Shown one piece after another: positions 1-5,906 of a DNA stretch of 8,000 nucleotides. A program made the position numbers and the translations under genes. The first letter of the stretch is position 1. Each line of letters begins with the position of its first letter. The DNA is from Parcubacteria group bacterium CG10_big_fil_rev_8_21_14_0_10_35_15 (lineage in GTDB: Bacteria > Patescibacteriota > Minisyncoccia > Minisyncoccales > GWA2-46-15). The DNA lies in contig PFDL01000052.1 of assembly GCA_002772575.1 (NCBI GenBank), positions 4,024 to 12,023 on the forward strand, read 5' to 3'. The notes below the pieces were generated by a model. The model worked only from the letters and a program-made list of their open reading frames with translations. It had not been told where the DNA came from and ran no database searches.

Positions 1-351
1 TGGGATATGATTCTCGGCTTCAAAAAAAACTGCTTTTGCTAATTCTTCTGACGACATTTTAGGAAGTTGAACTACTCTTAAAAACGTTTTTTCATCTGGA
101 ATAGAAACGATAACCTCTTTAGTATTCAATTTTTCGCCTTTTACTTTTGCCAAAGCCTTTTTAATAAGTTCTACAAGAGCCTTCTCGTCCTTTATCTCAC
201 CATTTTCAATAACGCCTTTTGGCACTAATTCCTCGCCAAAACAAGCAAGATCAAAATCATTGCCCCTTCTTTTAAGCTTGGCAATTTTTATAGAAGAATC
301 GGAGATATCAAGTCCGAAAGCTATTGGTTTTAAAGTTAATAAATCTCTCAT
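1..351 (-). CDS. pilM: Type IV pilus assembly protein PilM, N-terminal part (cut by window edge)
   Basis: This is the first 117 residues of an actin-fold cytoplasmic ATPase of the type IV pilus alignment subcomplex. PilM normally binds the N-terminal tail of PilN and couples the PilB/PilC motor to PilN-PilO; it corresponds to the cytoplasmic domain of GspL. Residues 12-26 carry the phosphate-1 signature (FGLDISDSSIKIAKL). Residues 83-97 match the family's SIPD...R..QLP stretch, and residues 101-117 match the SEEEL...FEAE..IP stretch that follows it. The start ATG at 351 is the first start codon after the preceding gene: the in-frame codons upstream to about position 420 hold no ATG, GTG or TTG. 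No Shine-Dalgarno sequence lies close to it. It is 65 bp downstream of the GspK-like gene, the widest or nearly widest gap in the cluster, so it may have its own promoter. The rest of the gene, and probably pilN and pilO, lie beyond the left edge. Confidence 0.92.
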   Translation of the reverse strand, partial: MRDLLTLKPIAFGLDISDSSIKIAKLKRRGNDFDLACFGEELVPKGVIENGEIKDEKALVELIKKALAKVKGEKLNTKEVIVSIPDEKTFLRVVQLPKMSSEELAKAVFFEAENHIP

Positions 352-416
352 TTTTGAAACTATTTTTAATATAGATTTATTATAGCAATAATTATCATTA
401 TCCGCATTTTCAATTC
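352..416 (-). promoter_or_regulatory. Possible extended -10 promoter in front of pilM
   Basis: The 65-bp gap between the GspK-like stop and the pilM ATG contains, on the minus strand, TTGCTATAAT at 388-379. This is a perfect -10 hexamer with an extended TGn. No good -35 lies at 16-18 bp; the nearest, TTGAAA at 413-408, is 23 bp upstream. Transcription would start near 372 and give a leader of about 20 nt. In AT-rich DNA such hexamers arise by chance, so this is a weak call. No stem-loop with a T tract, so no intrinsic terminator, is visible in the gap. Confidence 0.25.
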
Positions 417-1829
417 CTATTCTTCTTGCCAATTAATAGTTTCGTATTGGCTATTGATAACCGGAGTTAAAAGAGGGGGGAGATAAAGAAGATTGGCATC
501 GATTGAGGTCTCTCTTTTAAGATAACCTGAAACAATTTGAGATCCGGACGTCCATTGAGTGCCAACTCTGCCGTTGCTGGCAATCGAGCCAATAATCTCT
601 AATTTACTCTTAATATTGTTTGGGTAGTGGTTTCTCGAAAATCTGCCTTTTTGAGCCAGAAAAACTCCTTTCAATTCCATATGATCTGGAGATTGCGGAC
701 CGATTAAAACATTTCTTTCTCCTATCAAAGTTAGCCCGTCTGAGCCGTCTGCCAAAGAATAGTTGATATTATTAGCCAAAACTACGTCTGTATCAAGATT
801 GGGATTAATTAAGTTCGCCGAAGCGATGGTTACTTTTCCCTTGACCTCCCCTTCCGGCCAAAGATTATCCTCAACGAAAATTAACGAACAATCAGAAGGC
901 ACGGGCAAGGTTTCATAAAGGTATTGATTGCTGATAATAAAATAATCATAGTGCCAGCCTTCCTCGAGACTGTAAGCATAGGTTGAAGAAAGCCCGGTGA
1001 TGATCCAAACCTCTACTTTATTATCAGGCCTTAGTTTTAAACGATATCCTTTTCCTTGAGGATTAATTTCTATTGACGGCCTGAGATAAATTCCTCCGGC
1101 TTTAGCCGCCATTTTCATTGTTGATAAATTAATGGTAACCCCGGCAAAGTCAAAAGATGGATATGGAAAAATGAAAAGATCCGGAGTGCTATTATCGGTA
1201 GTGGTAAAAACTCCAGGGCAGATACAATCTGTTCCCTGGACGCGGCAGCCAGAACTTATCGGGCAGAAAGAACAGCCAAAAGAAGAAGTGCACGCCCATT
1301 CTGGTTTGGCCGAAGTTACTAGCGACTGATTTTCTCCATCAATGCGGATCCCCCCATTTGAGTGATATATTCCCTTAATCTCGTGATCTTCTCCTATCCA
1401 AACATTGCTGTTCAGAATATATGAATATTGGGCAATTGACGGTCTGCCATAAAAAACGCTGATCTTTCTTTTTATCTGCGGATATTTTAAGGTCCAGCCT
1501 TCGACCGAAACTCGGCTATTAACCGCTTGGCTGCAAGAAATTGTTGAAGTTGCCTGAAGAAAAAATCTGCCAAGCAAATTCCCTTTTGAATCGAAATAAT
1601 CTCTTTCGCCCGCGCAGTTGGCAACCAGATCATGATTAAGACACCAGCGATAAAAGTTTATGCCGGCTTCGGCAATTTCTAAAGATTCTGTCCAAGCAAT
1701 TTTTTGGGCGCTTTGCTTTAATTGCAAAAGAGCAAATCCCAAAACCCCTGAGAGCATCAACAGAAAAATTGCTCCGAAGACCAAAGTATAGGTTATGATT
1801 ATTCCTTTTTTATAAATATTTGTCTTCAT
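417..1829 (-). CDS. PilX/GspK-like pilus tip protein with cysteine-rich insert and beta-rich C-terminal region
   Basis: This 470-residue protein has a prepilin-like N terminus: a short basic leader (MKTNIYKKG) and a hydrophobic helix at about 10-37. A PilX-type amphipathic stretch follows (AWTESLEIAEAGINFYRW, 45-62). If processed after G9, residue +5 is Y14, not Glu; lack of Glu5 is a known trait of GspK. Residues about 140-165 (WIGEDHEIKGIYHSNGG) begin an exported beta-rich region. Six cysteines fall at 180, 186, 189, 195, 202 and 204; others are at 63, 72, 99 and 314. Residues 310-470 show repeated short beta strands (EGEVKGKVTIASANLI, LTLIGERNVLIGP, KGVFLAQKG, LEIIGSIASNGRVG), like a beta-helix and reminiscent of DUF4900-type proteins; that family link is from memory and unverified. 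It follows the PilW/GspJ-like gene by 20 bp and precedes pilM, the place GspK takes before GspL. Function as a tip initiator is inferred. Confidence 0.75.
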   Translation of the reverse strand: MKTNIYKKGIIITYTLVFGAIFLLMLSGVLGFALLQLKQSAQKIAWTESLEIAEAGINFYRWCLNHDLVANCAGERDYFDSKGNLLGRFFLQATSTISCSQAVNSRVSVEGWTLKYPQIKRKISVFYGRPSIAQYSYILNSNVWIGEDHEIKGIYHSNGGIRIDGENQSLVTSAKPEWACTSSFGCSFCPISSGCRVQGTDCICPGVFTTTDNSTPDLFIFPYPSFDFAGVTINLSTMKMAAKAGGIYLRPSIEINPQGKGYRLKLRPDNKVEVWIITGLSSTYAYSLEEGWHYDYFIISNQYLYETLPVPSDCSLIFVEDNLWPEGEVKGKVTIASANLINPNLDTDVVLANNINYSLADGSDGLTLIGERNVLIGPQSPDHMELKGVFLAQKGRFSRNHYPNNIKSKLEIIGSIASNGRVGTQWTSGSQIVSGYLKRETSIDANLLYLPPLLTPVINSQYETINWQEE

Positions 1830-1844
1830 TAAAATTGCAATAAA

Positions 1845-1852
1845 TCTCCTTA
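1845..1852 (-). promoter_or_regulatory. Strong but distant Shine-Dalgarno (TAAGGAGA) before the PilX/GspK-like gene
   Basis: The minus strand reads TAAGGAGA at 1852-1845, overlapping the TAA stop of the PilW/GspJ-like gene. It is the best ribosome-binding match in the window. The distance from GGAG to the ATG at 1829 is 16 nt, longer than the usual 5-10. The TTG at a good distance is out of frame and meets a stop after two codons. An in-frame ATT lies 12 nt upstream of the ATG. I keep the ATG because it gives a normal basic leader. Confidence 0.4.
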
Positions 1853-2836
1853 CTCCGTTTGTTCTGTTTTTAAATTCCTGAGTTGAACAAAAGATTCCAG
1901 ACCAAAATCCTGCGGCGGTCTTTCTGGATTACTGTTAATCACCAAATAAACTTTCATTAATTTAGTGTCTTTCAACCTAGCCGGCAAAATGTTGATTTCT
2001 TCATTATTAATATCAAAATACTGAAAGATCGGAGGCGTATTCCTGATATAGGAACTCAGGATAGTAATTTCTTCCTGGGCTGACGGATATGTTGGTGGCG
2101 CGCCAATGGGCCGAATCACTCCTTTTTTAAATTGATGGCCCGATCCCGCTATCTCTGCTGTCCAGGAAAGTTCAAATCTGGCTTTCATTGAATGATTCGG
2201 GTCCTGCCAATTGCAAGAATTATCGACTTTATTCGAAGCATCGGCTAAAAATTGAAGTGATCCGTCACTGGCGTCATTGGCAATGTCAAAGGTAGCTGTT
2301 CCTTGCCAACTGCCGGCGCAATCAGAGCATTGGCTTAAACAAAATGATCCCAAATTCCGGCCATCTAAAGAAATATTTGCGTATTCATTAGAAGCGCCAA
2401 AGTCTCCTTCAATCGAAATTTGAACCTGGGCAGATTTTAGAATTCCGGTTAAAAAACTGGAAAAATTAACTCCGCAGGTCCCGCCTTTGCTGAAGCTGGC
2501 GCATTCTTTGATCAAGACTCCGGAATTTGTTGTTCCTAAAAAATATCTGACTCTTTCTGTTTTACCATCGCCATCTATGTCGCTGTAAAAAACAAATTCT
2601 TTGTCGTCTGCTTTCTCAATCGCATAAGAACCGTTATCTCCCTGTCTGGCCTGCCTAATTTCTTTGACCATGGTTTCAATCCCTTTCCTCGCCTCGTCAA
2701 TAGCGATGGATTGTTCTTTGGTATAACCATAAACCTTATAGCCTAAAGAAATAAAGCCCATTAAGGCTGTAGTTGCCAATGTAAAAACCACAACTGTAAC
2801 TAACGATTCTATTAGGGTAAATCCTCTTTTTTTCAT
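1850..2836 (-). CDS. PilW/GspJ-like minor prepilin with an inserted domain
   Basis: This 328-residue protein begins with a class III prepilin signal: MKKRG then FTLIESL, cleaved after G5 with Glu at +5 (E10). The hydrophobic helix spans about 6-33. The segment IETMVKEIRQAR (53-64) is typical of the PilW/GspJ family, which forms part of the tip complex. Residues 86-94 read DIDGDGKTE, a DxDxDG calcium-loop-like motif, followed by RVRYFL. The C-terminal part (KKGVIRPIG...SSYIRNTPPIFQYFD, 237-275) resumes the usual GspJ-like core. Between these lies an extra segment of roughly 105-236 with six cysteines (112, 121, 166, 170, 173, 208) and alternating strand patterns, probably a separate beta-sandwich. 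The ATG overlaps the TGA of the upstream gene (ATGA), and no near Shine-Dalgarno is visible, so translation is probably coupled. PilW versus GspJ naming cannot be decided from sequence alone. Confidence 0.85.
   Translation of the reverse strand: MKKRGFTLIESLVTVVVFTLATTALMGFISLGYKVYGYTKEQSIAIDEARKGIETMVKEIRQARQGDNGSYAIEKADDKEFVFYSDIDGDGKTERVRYFLGTTNSGVLIKECASFSKGGTCGVNFSSFLTGILKSAQVQISIEGDFGASNEYANISLDGRNLGSFCLSQCSDCAGSWQGTATFDIANDASDGSLQFLADASNKVDNSCNWQDPNHSMKARFELSWTAEIAGSGHQFKKGVIRPIGAPPTYPSAQEEITILSSYIRNTPPIFQYFDINNEEINILPARLKDTKLMKVYLVINSNPERPPQDFGLESFVQLRNLKTEQTE
2833..2836 (-). other. ATGA start-stop overlap (translational coupling)
   Basis: The minus strand reads ATGA: the ATG of the PilW/GspJ-like gene overlaps the TGA of the 581-aa gene. 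This usually lets a terminating ribosome restart and keeps the two products in a fixed ratio, which suits two subunits of one tip complex. It also shows TGA acting as a stop in this genome. Confidence 0.85.
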
Positions 2837-4578
2837 TCGATTTGTTCTAATCTGATTATTTCGATCTGATCTCCACTGACAAAAACTTGAGTTGTTGTCG
2901 TCAAATATCCCGGAGCCTGAATTTCAAGATTATAAGTGGCTGTTGTAAGGGGAATAAAGTATGCTTGCCCGCTTTCGTTGGTGGATAAGATCGCATCATA
3001 ACCCAATTCAGAATTACTCAATTTGGCCCGAGCGGCGAAAATTGGTTCAAGCGTTAAGTTGTCTTCAATAGTCAGTAAAAGAGAAGTTTCGGCTTTCATG
3101 TAAAGGCTGATTGGAAGATTTGTGCCTGGAGCCAGGCTAATCGGCTGGACCTCGGGATCTGTAGCAATCAAGTCTAAACTGGCGCCCGGATCGGTTGAAA
3201 AATGATAATTATCCCATTCTAAATCTGAAATAACAGAGCTACCGCTGGCATTGGAAATAAGGCCTTGCGAATATTTAAAAACCTCTTGTTCTTGAGAATC
3301 AAGGCCAATGATTTTTTCTCCTTTTAAATTAAAACTGGCGCCGGGGATTATGGTCGGTTCAGAAGTTTTCCAGGACGCCTGCCAATCAAAAAGAGTTGGC
3401 GTTACTGTCAAATCCTGGGTTGAAAAGTTCGCCTTAATCCTTAATTCAGGATAATTTAAAACACTGAGGTTTTTTAAGCTTATCGGTGAAACTTCAAAAC
3501 CGACTTGATTTCCCGGTAAATCCTGATTTGAAATCAATTGCCAGGCTTCTCCCTCAAGATAAAAAACCTGATAAAGGATTTGCGTTGATTCTGGCTTTTC
3601 TGCAGAAAAAGAGATTTCGTCCCAAGAAATAATATTTGCCGGAGTTATTGTCTCTGAAATCAAATATCCTGAAGATTGATATTCAGTTTCGATTTTTACT
3701 AAGGTTACTTCTCCTGCCGCCGCCAATAAGCCTGATATTTCAGATATTTTACTCTGATCTGAAAAAGAATCTTTAAATAATTCTGAGCCCCACAAAGAAA
3801 GGGTGATAACGTCAAAAGAACTCTGGTGATCAATAGATAAGCTGATTGAAGTTAATTTTCCCTCAATAACAAGCGGGTGAGGAATTTCTGGAATAGTAAT
3901 TTCGTCTTCGCCAAAGCTTCTTTCCAGACTATAGCCTATTTTTGAAGCAATGACTTTGTAAGACGAAGGAGTTAACGAAGTTAACGAAAAATAATGTTTA
4001 CCGCTAAGAGGCGTAGCGCTTTTAATTGTTTCTTCAGTCAAAGGATCTTTTATTTCAATCAAAGGAGAAGGAACCATCAGGCCAGTAGCGTCAAAAACTA
4101 AAACCTCTAGAATTCCTCCTGTTTCTGAGCATTCTTCAACTAAAGAAGCGGGGGAGATATCGGTAGCTAAAACAACCTGGCCGGTAAAACGTCCTGGCCA
4201 GGAAACTTTAATTTCCACTTTTTTATAATCATTAGGACAATCATCGTCAGGGAAAACAATGCCGTCAATAGCGTCAACGGCATAATCGACTGTTCTTTCA
4301 ATGGTATAGTCAGTGCTATTTTGTCTGATGACTGAGCTGGCTAAGAGATTCCCGCCTGGAAAACCGTTGCTGATCCCGACTGAGTTATAAGGCAAATTCC
4401 TGATTTTTTCAATTTCCCCGTTGGCAATGGCAGTCGCCACAACTTTATTCCTGGTCTGGATAATTACCTTTAAAGCTAATTGGTATGCGCCGAAAATACC
4501 CAAAAAAACAATCAGAGTTAAAGATATACCTATCAATACTTCGATTAAGGTAAACCCTTTTTTGGAAAAATTAACCAT
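2833..4578 (-). CDS. Large multidomain PilV/GspI-like prepilin
   Basis: This 581-residue protein starts with a class III prepilin signal (MVNFSKKG then FTLIEVL), cleaved after G8 with Glu at +5 (E13) and a hydrophobic helix at about 9-39. The segment ATAIANGEIEKIRNLPY (48-64) is the PilV/GspI signature after the helix. The ordinary pilin part ends near residue 150, yet the protein continues for 430 residues. Residues 155-222 look like a carboxypeptidase-regulatory/transthyretin-type beta-sandwich (GILEVLVFD...SLTPSSYKVIASKIGY). Residues about 245-403 resemble a jelly-roll module that ends in FDWQASW. Residues 405-581 contain further sandwich modules; the last (LLLTIEDNLTLEPIFAARAKL to TYNLEIQAPGY) is again transthyretin-like. 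Typical GspI/PilV proteins are about 120-200 residues, so this is unusually long. It lies 21 bp after pilC without an obvious Shine-Dalgarno. Surface display at the pilus tip, perhaps for adhesion, is inferred; no binding site can be named. Confidence 0.85.
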   Translation of the reverse strand: MVNFSKKGFTLIEVLIGISLTLIVFLGIFGAYQLALKVIIQTRNKVVATAIANGEIEKIRNLPYNSVGISNGFPGGNLLASSVIRQNSTDYTIERTVDYAVDAIDGIVFPDDDCPNDYKKVEIKVSWPGRFTGQVVLATDISPASLVEECSETGGILEVLVFDATGLMVPSPLIEIKDPLTEETIKSATPLSGKHYFSLTSLTPSSYKVIASKIGYSLERSFGEDEITIPEIPHPLVIEGKLTSISLSIDHQSSFDVITLSLWGSELFKDSFSDQSKISEISGLLAAAGEVTLVKIETEYQSSGYLISETITPANIISWDEISFSAEKPESTQILYQVFYLEGEAWQLISNQDLPGNQVGFEVSPISLKNLSVLNYPELRIKANFSTQDLTVTPTLFDWQASWKTSEPTIIPGASFNLKGEKIIGLDSQEQEVFKYSQGLISNASGSSVISDLEWDNYHFSTDPGASLDLIATDPEVQPISLAPGTNLPISLYMKAETSLLLTIEDNLTLEPIFAARAKLSNSELGYDAILSTNESGQAYFIPLTTATYNLEIQAPGYLTTTTQVFVSGDQIEIIRLEQIE

Positions 4579-4599
4579 TTATTTTATAACGAGTAATAA

Positions 4600-5817
4600 T
4601 TATTCAATTGCCCCAAGCATTGAATACATCGGCTGAATCATAGAAATAGCGAAAAAACCTACGGCCGCGCCTACGGCTAACATTAATAATGGTTCAACTA
4701 AAGAAGCTAGGTTTTTAGTGGTATTGGCGACTTCTTCTTCTAAAAATATGGCTAATTGATCTAATATTCGCGAAGTTTCTCCGGTTTCTTCGCCAACTTC
4801 AACCATTTGAATAACAATCGGCAGATATAAGTTCTGGTAAGGTTTTAAAGCCTCTGAAAGCTTAGCCCCTTTTTTTATCTTTTCGGCGGCATCAATCATT
4901 GATTCTTTAAAATAAACATTACTAAGAGTCCCTGAAATAATTTCCAAAGATCTGACCAATGGCACGCCAGAATCCATTAAAGACCCAAGGGTTCTGCTAA
5001 AACTTGCTGAATTTATTTCGCTAATCAATTTAGAGACAACCGGAAACTTAAGAATTATTTTGTCAAAAAATTTTCTAACTGATTTAATTTTTAAAATCTG
5101 TTTTAAAAAAATAAAAACACAGGCAATTATTAAAATTAAAAAATACCATCTTTGATTTAAAAACTGACCTAAGCCAATTACTATCTTAGTCGTCATTGGT
5201 AAAGATATCTCCAACTCGGCAAAAGTAGCCGCCAATTGAGGCACAACAATAATTAACATAGCAAAGCCGATGGCGATCATAGCCGAAACCACGACTAAAG
5301 GATAAATCAAAGCTCCGGTTATTTTCGTTTTCAAATCATATTGCTTTTCTAATTGCCGACTCAAACTTTTCAAAACCTGTTCAAGAGTTCCTGATTCTTC
5401 TCCAACTTTAACCATATTTTGAAAAATTTCCGGAAAAATATCCGGATAATCCGCTAAACCATCAGATAATGCGCCACCATCAATAATTTTTTTCTGGATT
5501 TTTACTAAAATTTTACCGAAATTTTTGTTCTTTGCTTGTGTAGACAAGATGCCAATTGCCTTTGGCAAAGAAACTCCGGCAGATGTCATTACTTGAAGAT
5601 TCCTTATAAAAAAGATTTTTTCTGAAACACTAACTTTTTTATTAAAAGATAAAGAAAACTTTTTTAATTTTGAAGGTTCTTTTTCTGTTTCATAAGAAAT
5701 TAAAAACAACCCGTTTTGACGAAGGTTTCCGGCTAGTTCTGTTTCGTCTTTAACATCAAGAGAACCTGACTTGGTTTCCCCGCTTTGAGATTTGGCAAGG
5801 TAATAATAACGAGGCAT
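4600..5817 (-). CDS. pilC: Type IV pilus inner-membrane platform protein PilC/GspF
   Basis: This 405-residue polytopic protein is the platform on which the PilB hexamer acts to push pilin subunits into the fibre. The length is normal for the family. It has a cytoplasmic N-terminal segment (YYLAKSQSGETKSGSLDV, 5-22) and then two homologous T2SSF domains at about 66-190 and 270-395. Each carries the family's F.R.L..L..SG..L..A pattern (70-90, 273-293) and a VGEE.G stretch (138-143, 341-346). Membrane segments are at about 168-192, 222-240 and 372-394. The start ATG at 5817 gives the usual short MPRYYY lead; no Shine-Dalgarno precedes it. It lies 66 bp after pilB across a tandem repeat, with no pilT between them, unlike many pilus clusters. 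GspF is an equally valid name. Confidence 0.96.
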   Translation of the reverse strand: MPRYYYLAKSQSGETKSGSLDVKDETELAGNLRQNGLFLISYETEKEPSKLKKFSLSFNKKVSVSEKIFFIRNLQVMTSAGVSLPKAIGILSTQAKNKNFGKILVKIQKKIIDGGALSDGLADYPDIFPEIFQNMVKVGEESGTLEQVLKSLSRQLEKQYDLKTKITGALIYPLVVVSAMIAIGFAMLIIVVPQLAATFAELEISLPMTTKIVIGLGQFLNQRWYFLILIIACVFIFLKQILKIKSVRKFFDKIILKFPVVSKLISEINSASFSRTLGSLMDSGVPLVRSLEIISGTLSNVYFKESMIDAAEKIKKGAKLSEALKPYQNLYLPIVIQMVEVGEETGETSRILDQLAIFLEEEVANTTKNLASLVEPLLMLAVGAAVGFFAISMIQPMYSMLGAIE

Positions 5818-5828
5818 TTAATAAACGG

Positions 5829-5906
5829 GTTTTAATCAATTATAACTCTGATGAGTTTTAATCAATTATAACTCTGATGAGTTCTAATCAATTATGACTC
5901 TCAAGA
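5829..5906. repeat. Three 26-bp tandem repeats covering the pilB 3' end and the pilB-pilC gap
   Basis: Copies lie at 5829-5854, 5855-5880 and 5881-5906. The first two are identical over 26 bases. The third matches them at 22 of 26 and includes the last codons and the TAG stop of pilB (5884-5886). The simplest reading is that the end of pilB was duplicated twice downstream; the 26-bp unit is not a multiple of three and all copies but one are non-coding. At the two junctions the sequence AACTC-TGAT-GAGTT forms small hairpins (5844-5857 and 5870-5883), the second directly after the pilB stop. The hairpins have only 5 bp stems and no T tract, so they are not typical terminators. Confidence 0.9.
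5839..5891 (-). promoter_or_regulatory. Promoter-like TTGATT/TATAAT pairs within the repeats
   Basis: On the minus strand each identical repeat carries TATAAT (5870-5865 and 5844-5839), and each has a TTGATT upstream in the previous copy (5891-5886 and 5865-5860). The spacer is 15 bp in both pairs, shorter than the usual 16-18. The original copy reads CATAAT, so a perfect -10 appears only in the duplicated copies. The nearer one would start transcription shortly before the pilC ATG. AT-rich DNA makes chance matches likely. Confidence 0.2.

Noticed and set aside
35..170. c-di-GMP control of the ATPase through its MshEN-type N domain
   Set aside because: The positions are residues of PilB. Only one RxGxxL-like stretch (KIGDVL at 36-41) is recognisable, and the first motif and the Gln positions are poor, so binding cannot be claimed.
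352..416. Intrinsic terminator between the GspK-like gene and pilM
   Set aside because: Only short A/T stems can be drawn (for example ATAAT-ATTAT), with no GC-rich stem followed by a T tract.
1132..1329. 65-codon open frame on the plus strand
   Set aside because: It lies wholly antisense within the GspK-like gene, whose frame is intact, and its translation shows no domain or signal.
2833..4578. Recoded TGA (code 25, as in Gracilibacteria/SR1)
   Set aside because: TGA ends this gene in an ATGA overlap, and all reading frames are full length without in-frame TGA.
4421..4636. 71-codon open frame on the plus strand
   Set aside because: It is antisense to the well-supported GspI-like and pilC genes; its hydrophobic stretch mirrors the complement of the prepilin helix.
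5829..5906. CRISPR array
   Set aside because: The 26-bp units are directly contiguous with no spacers, and one unit is the coding end of pilB.
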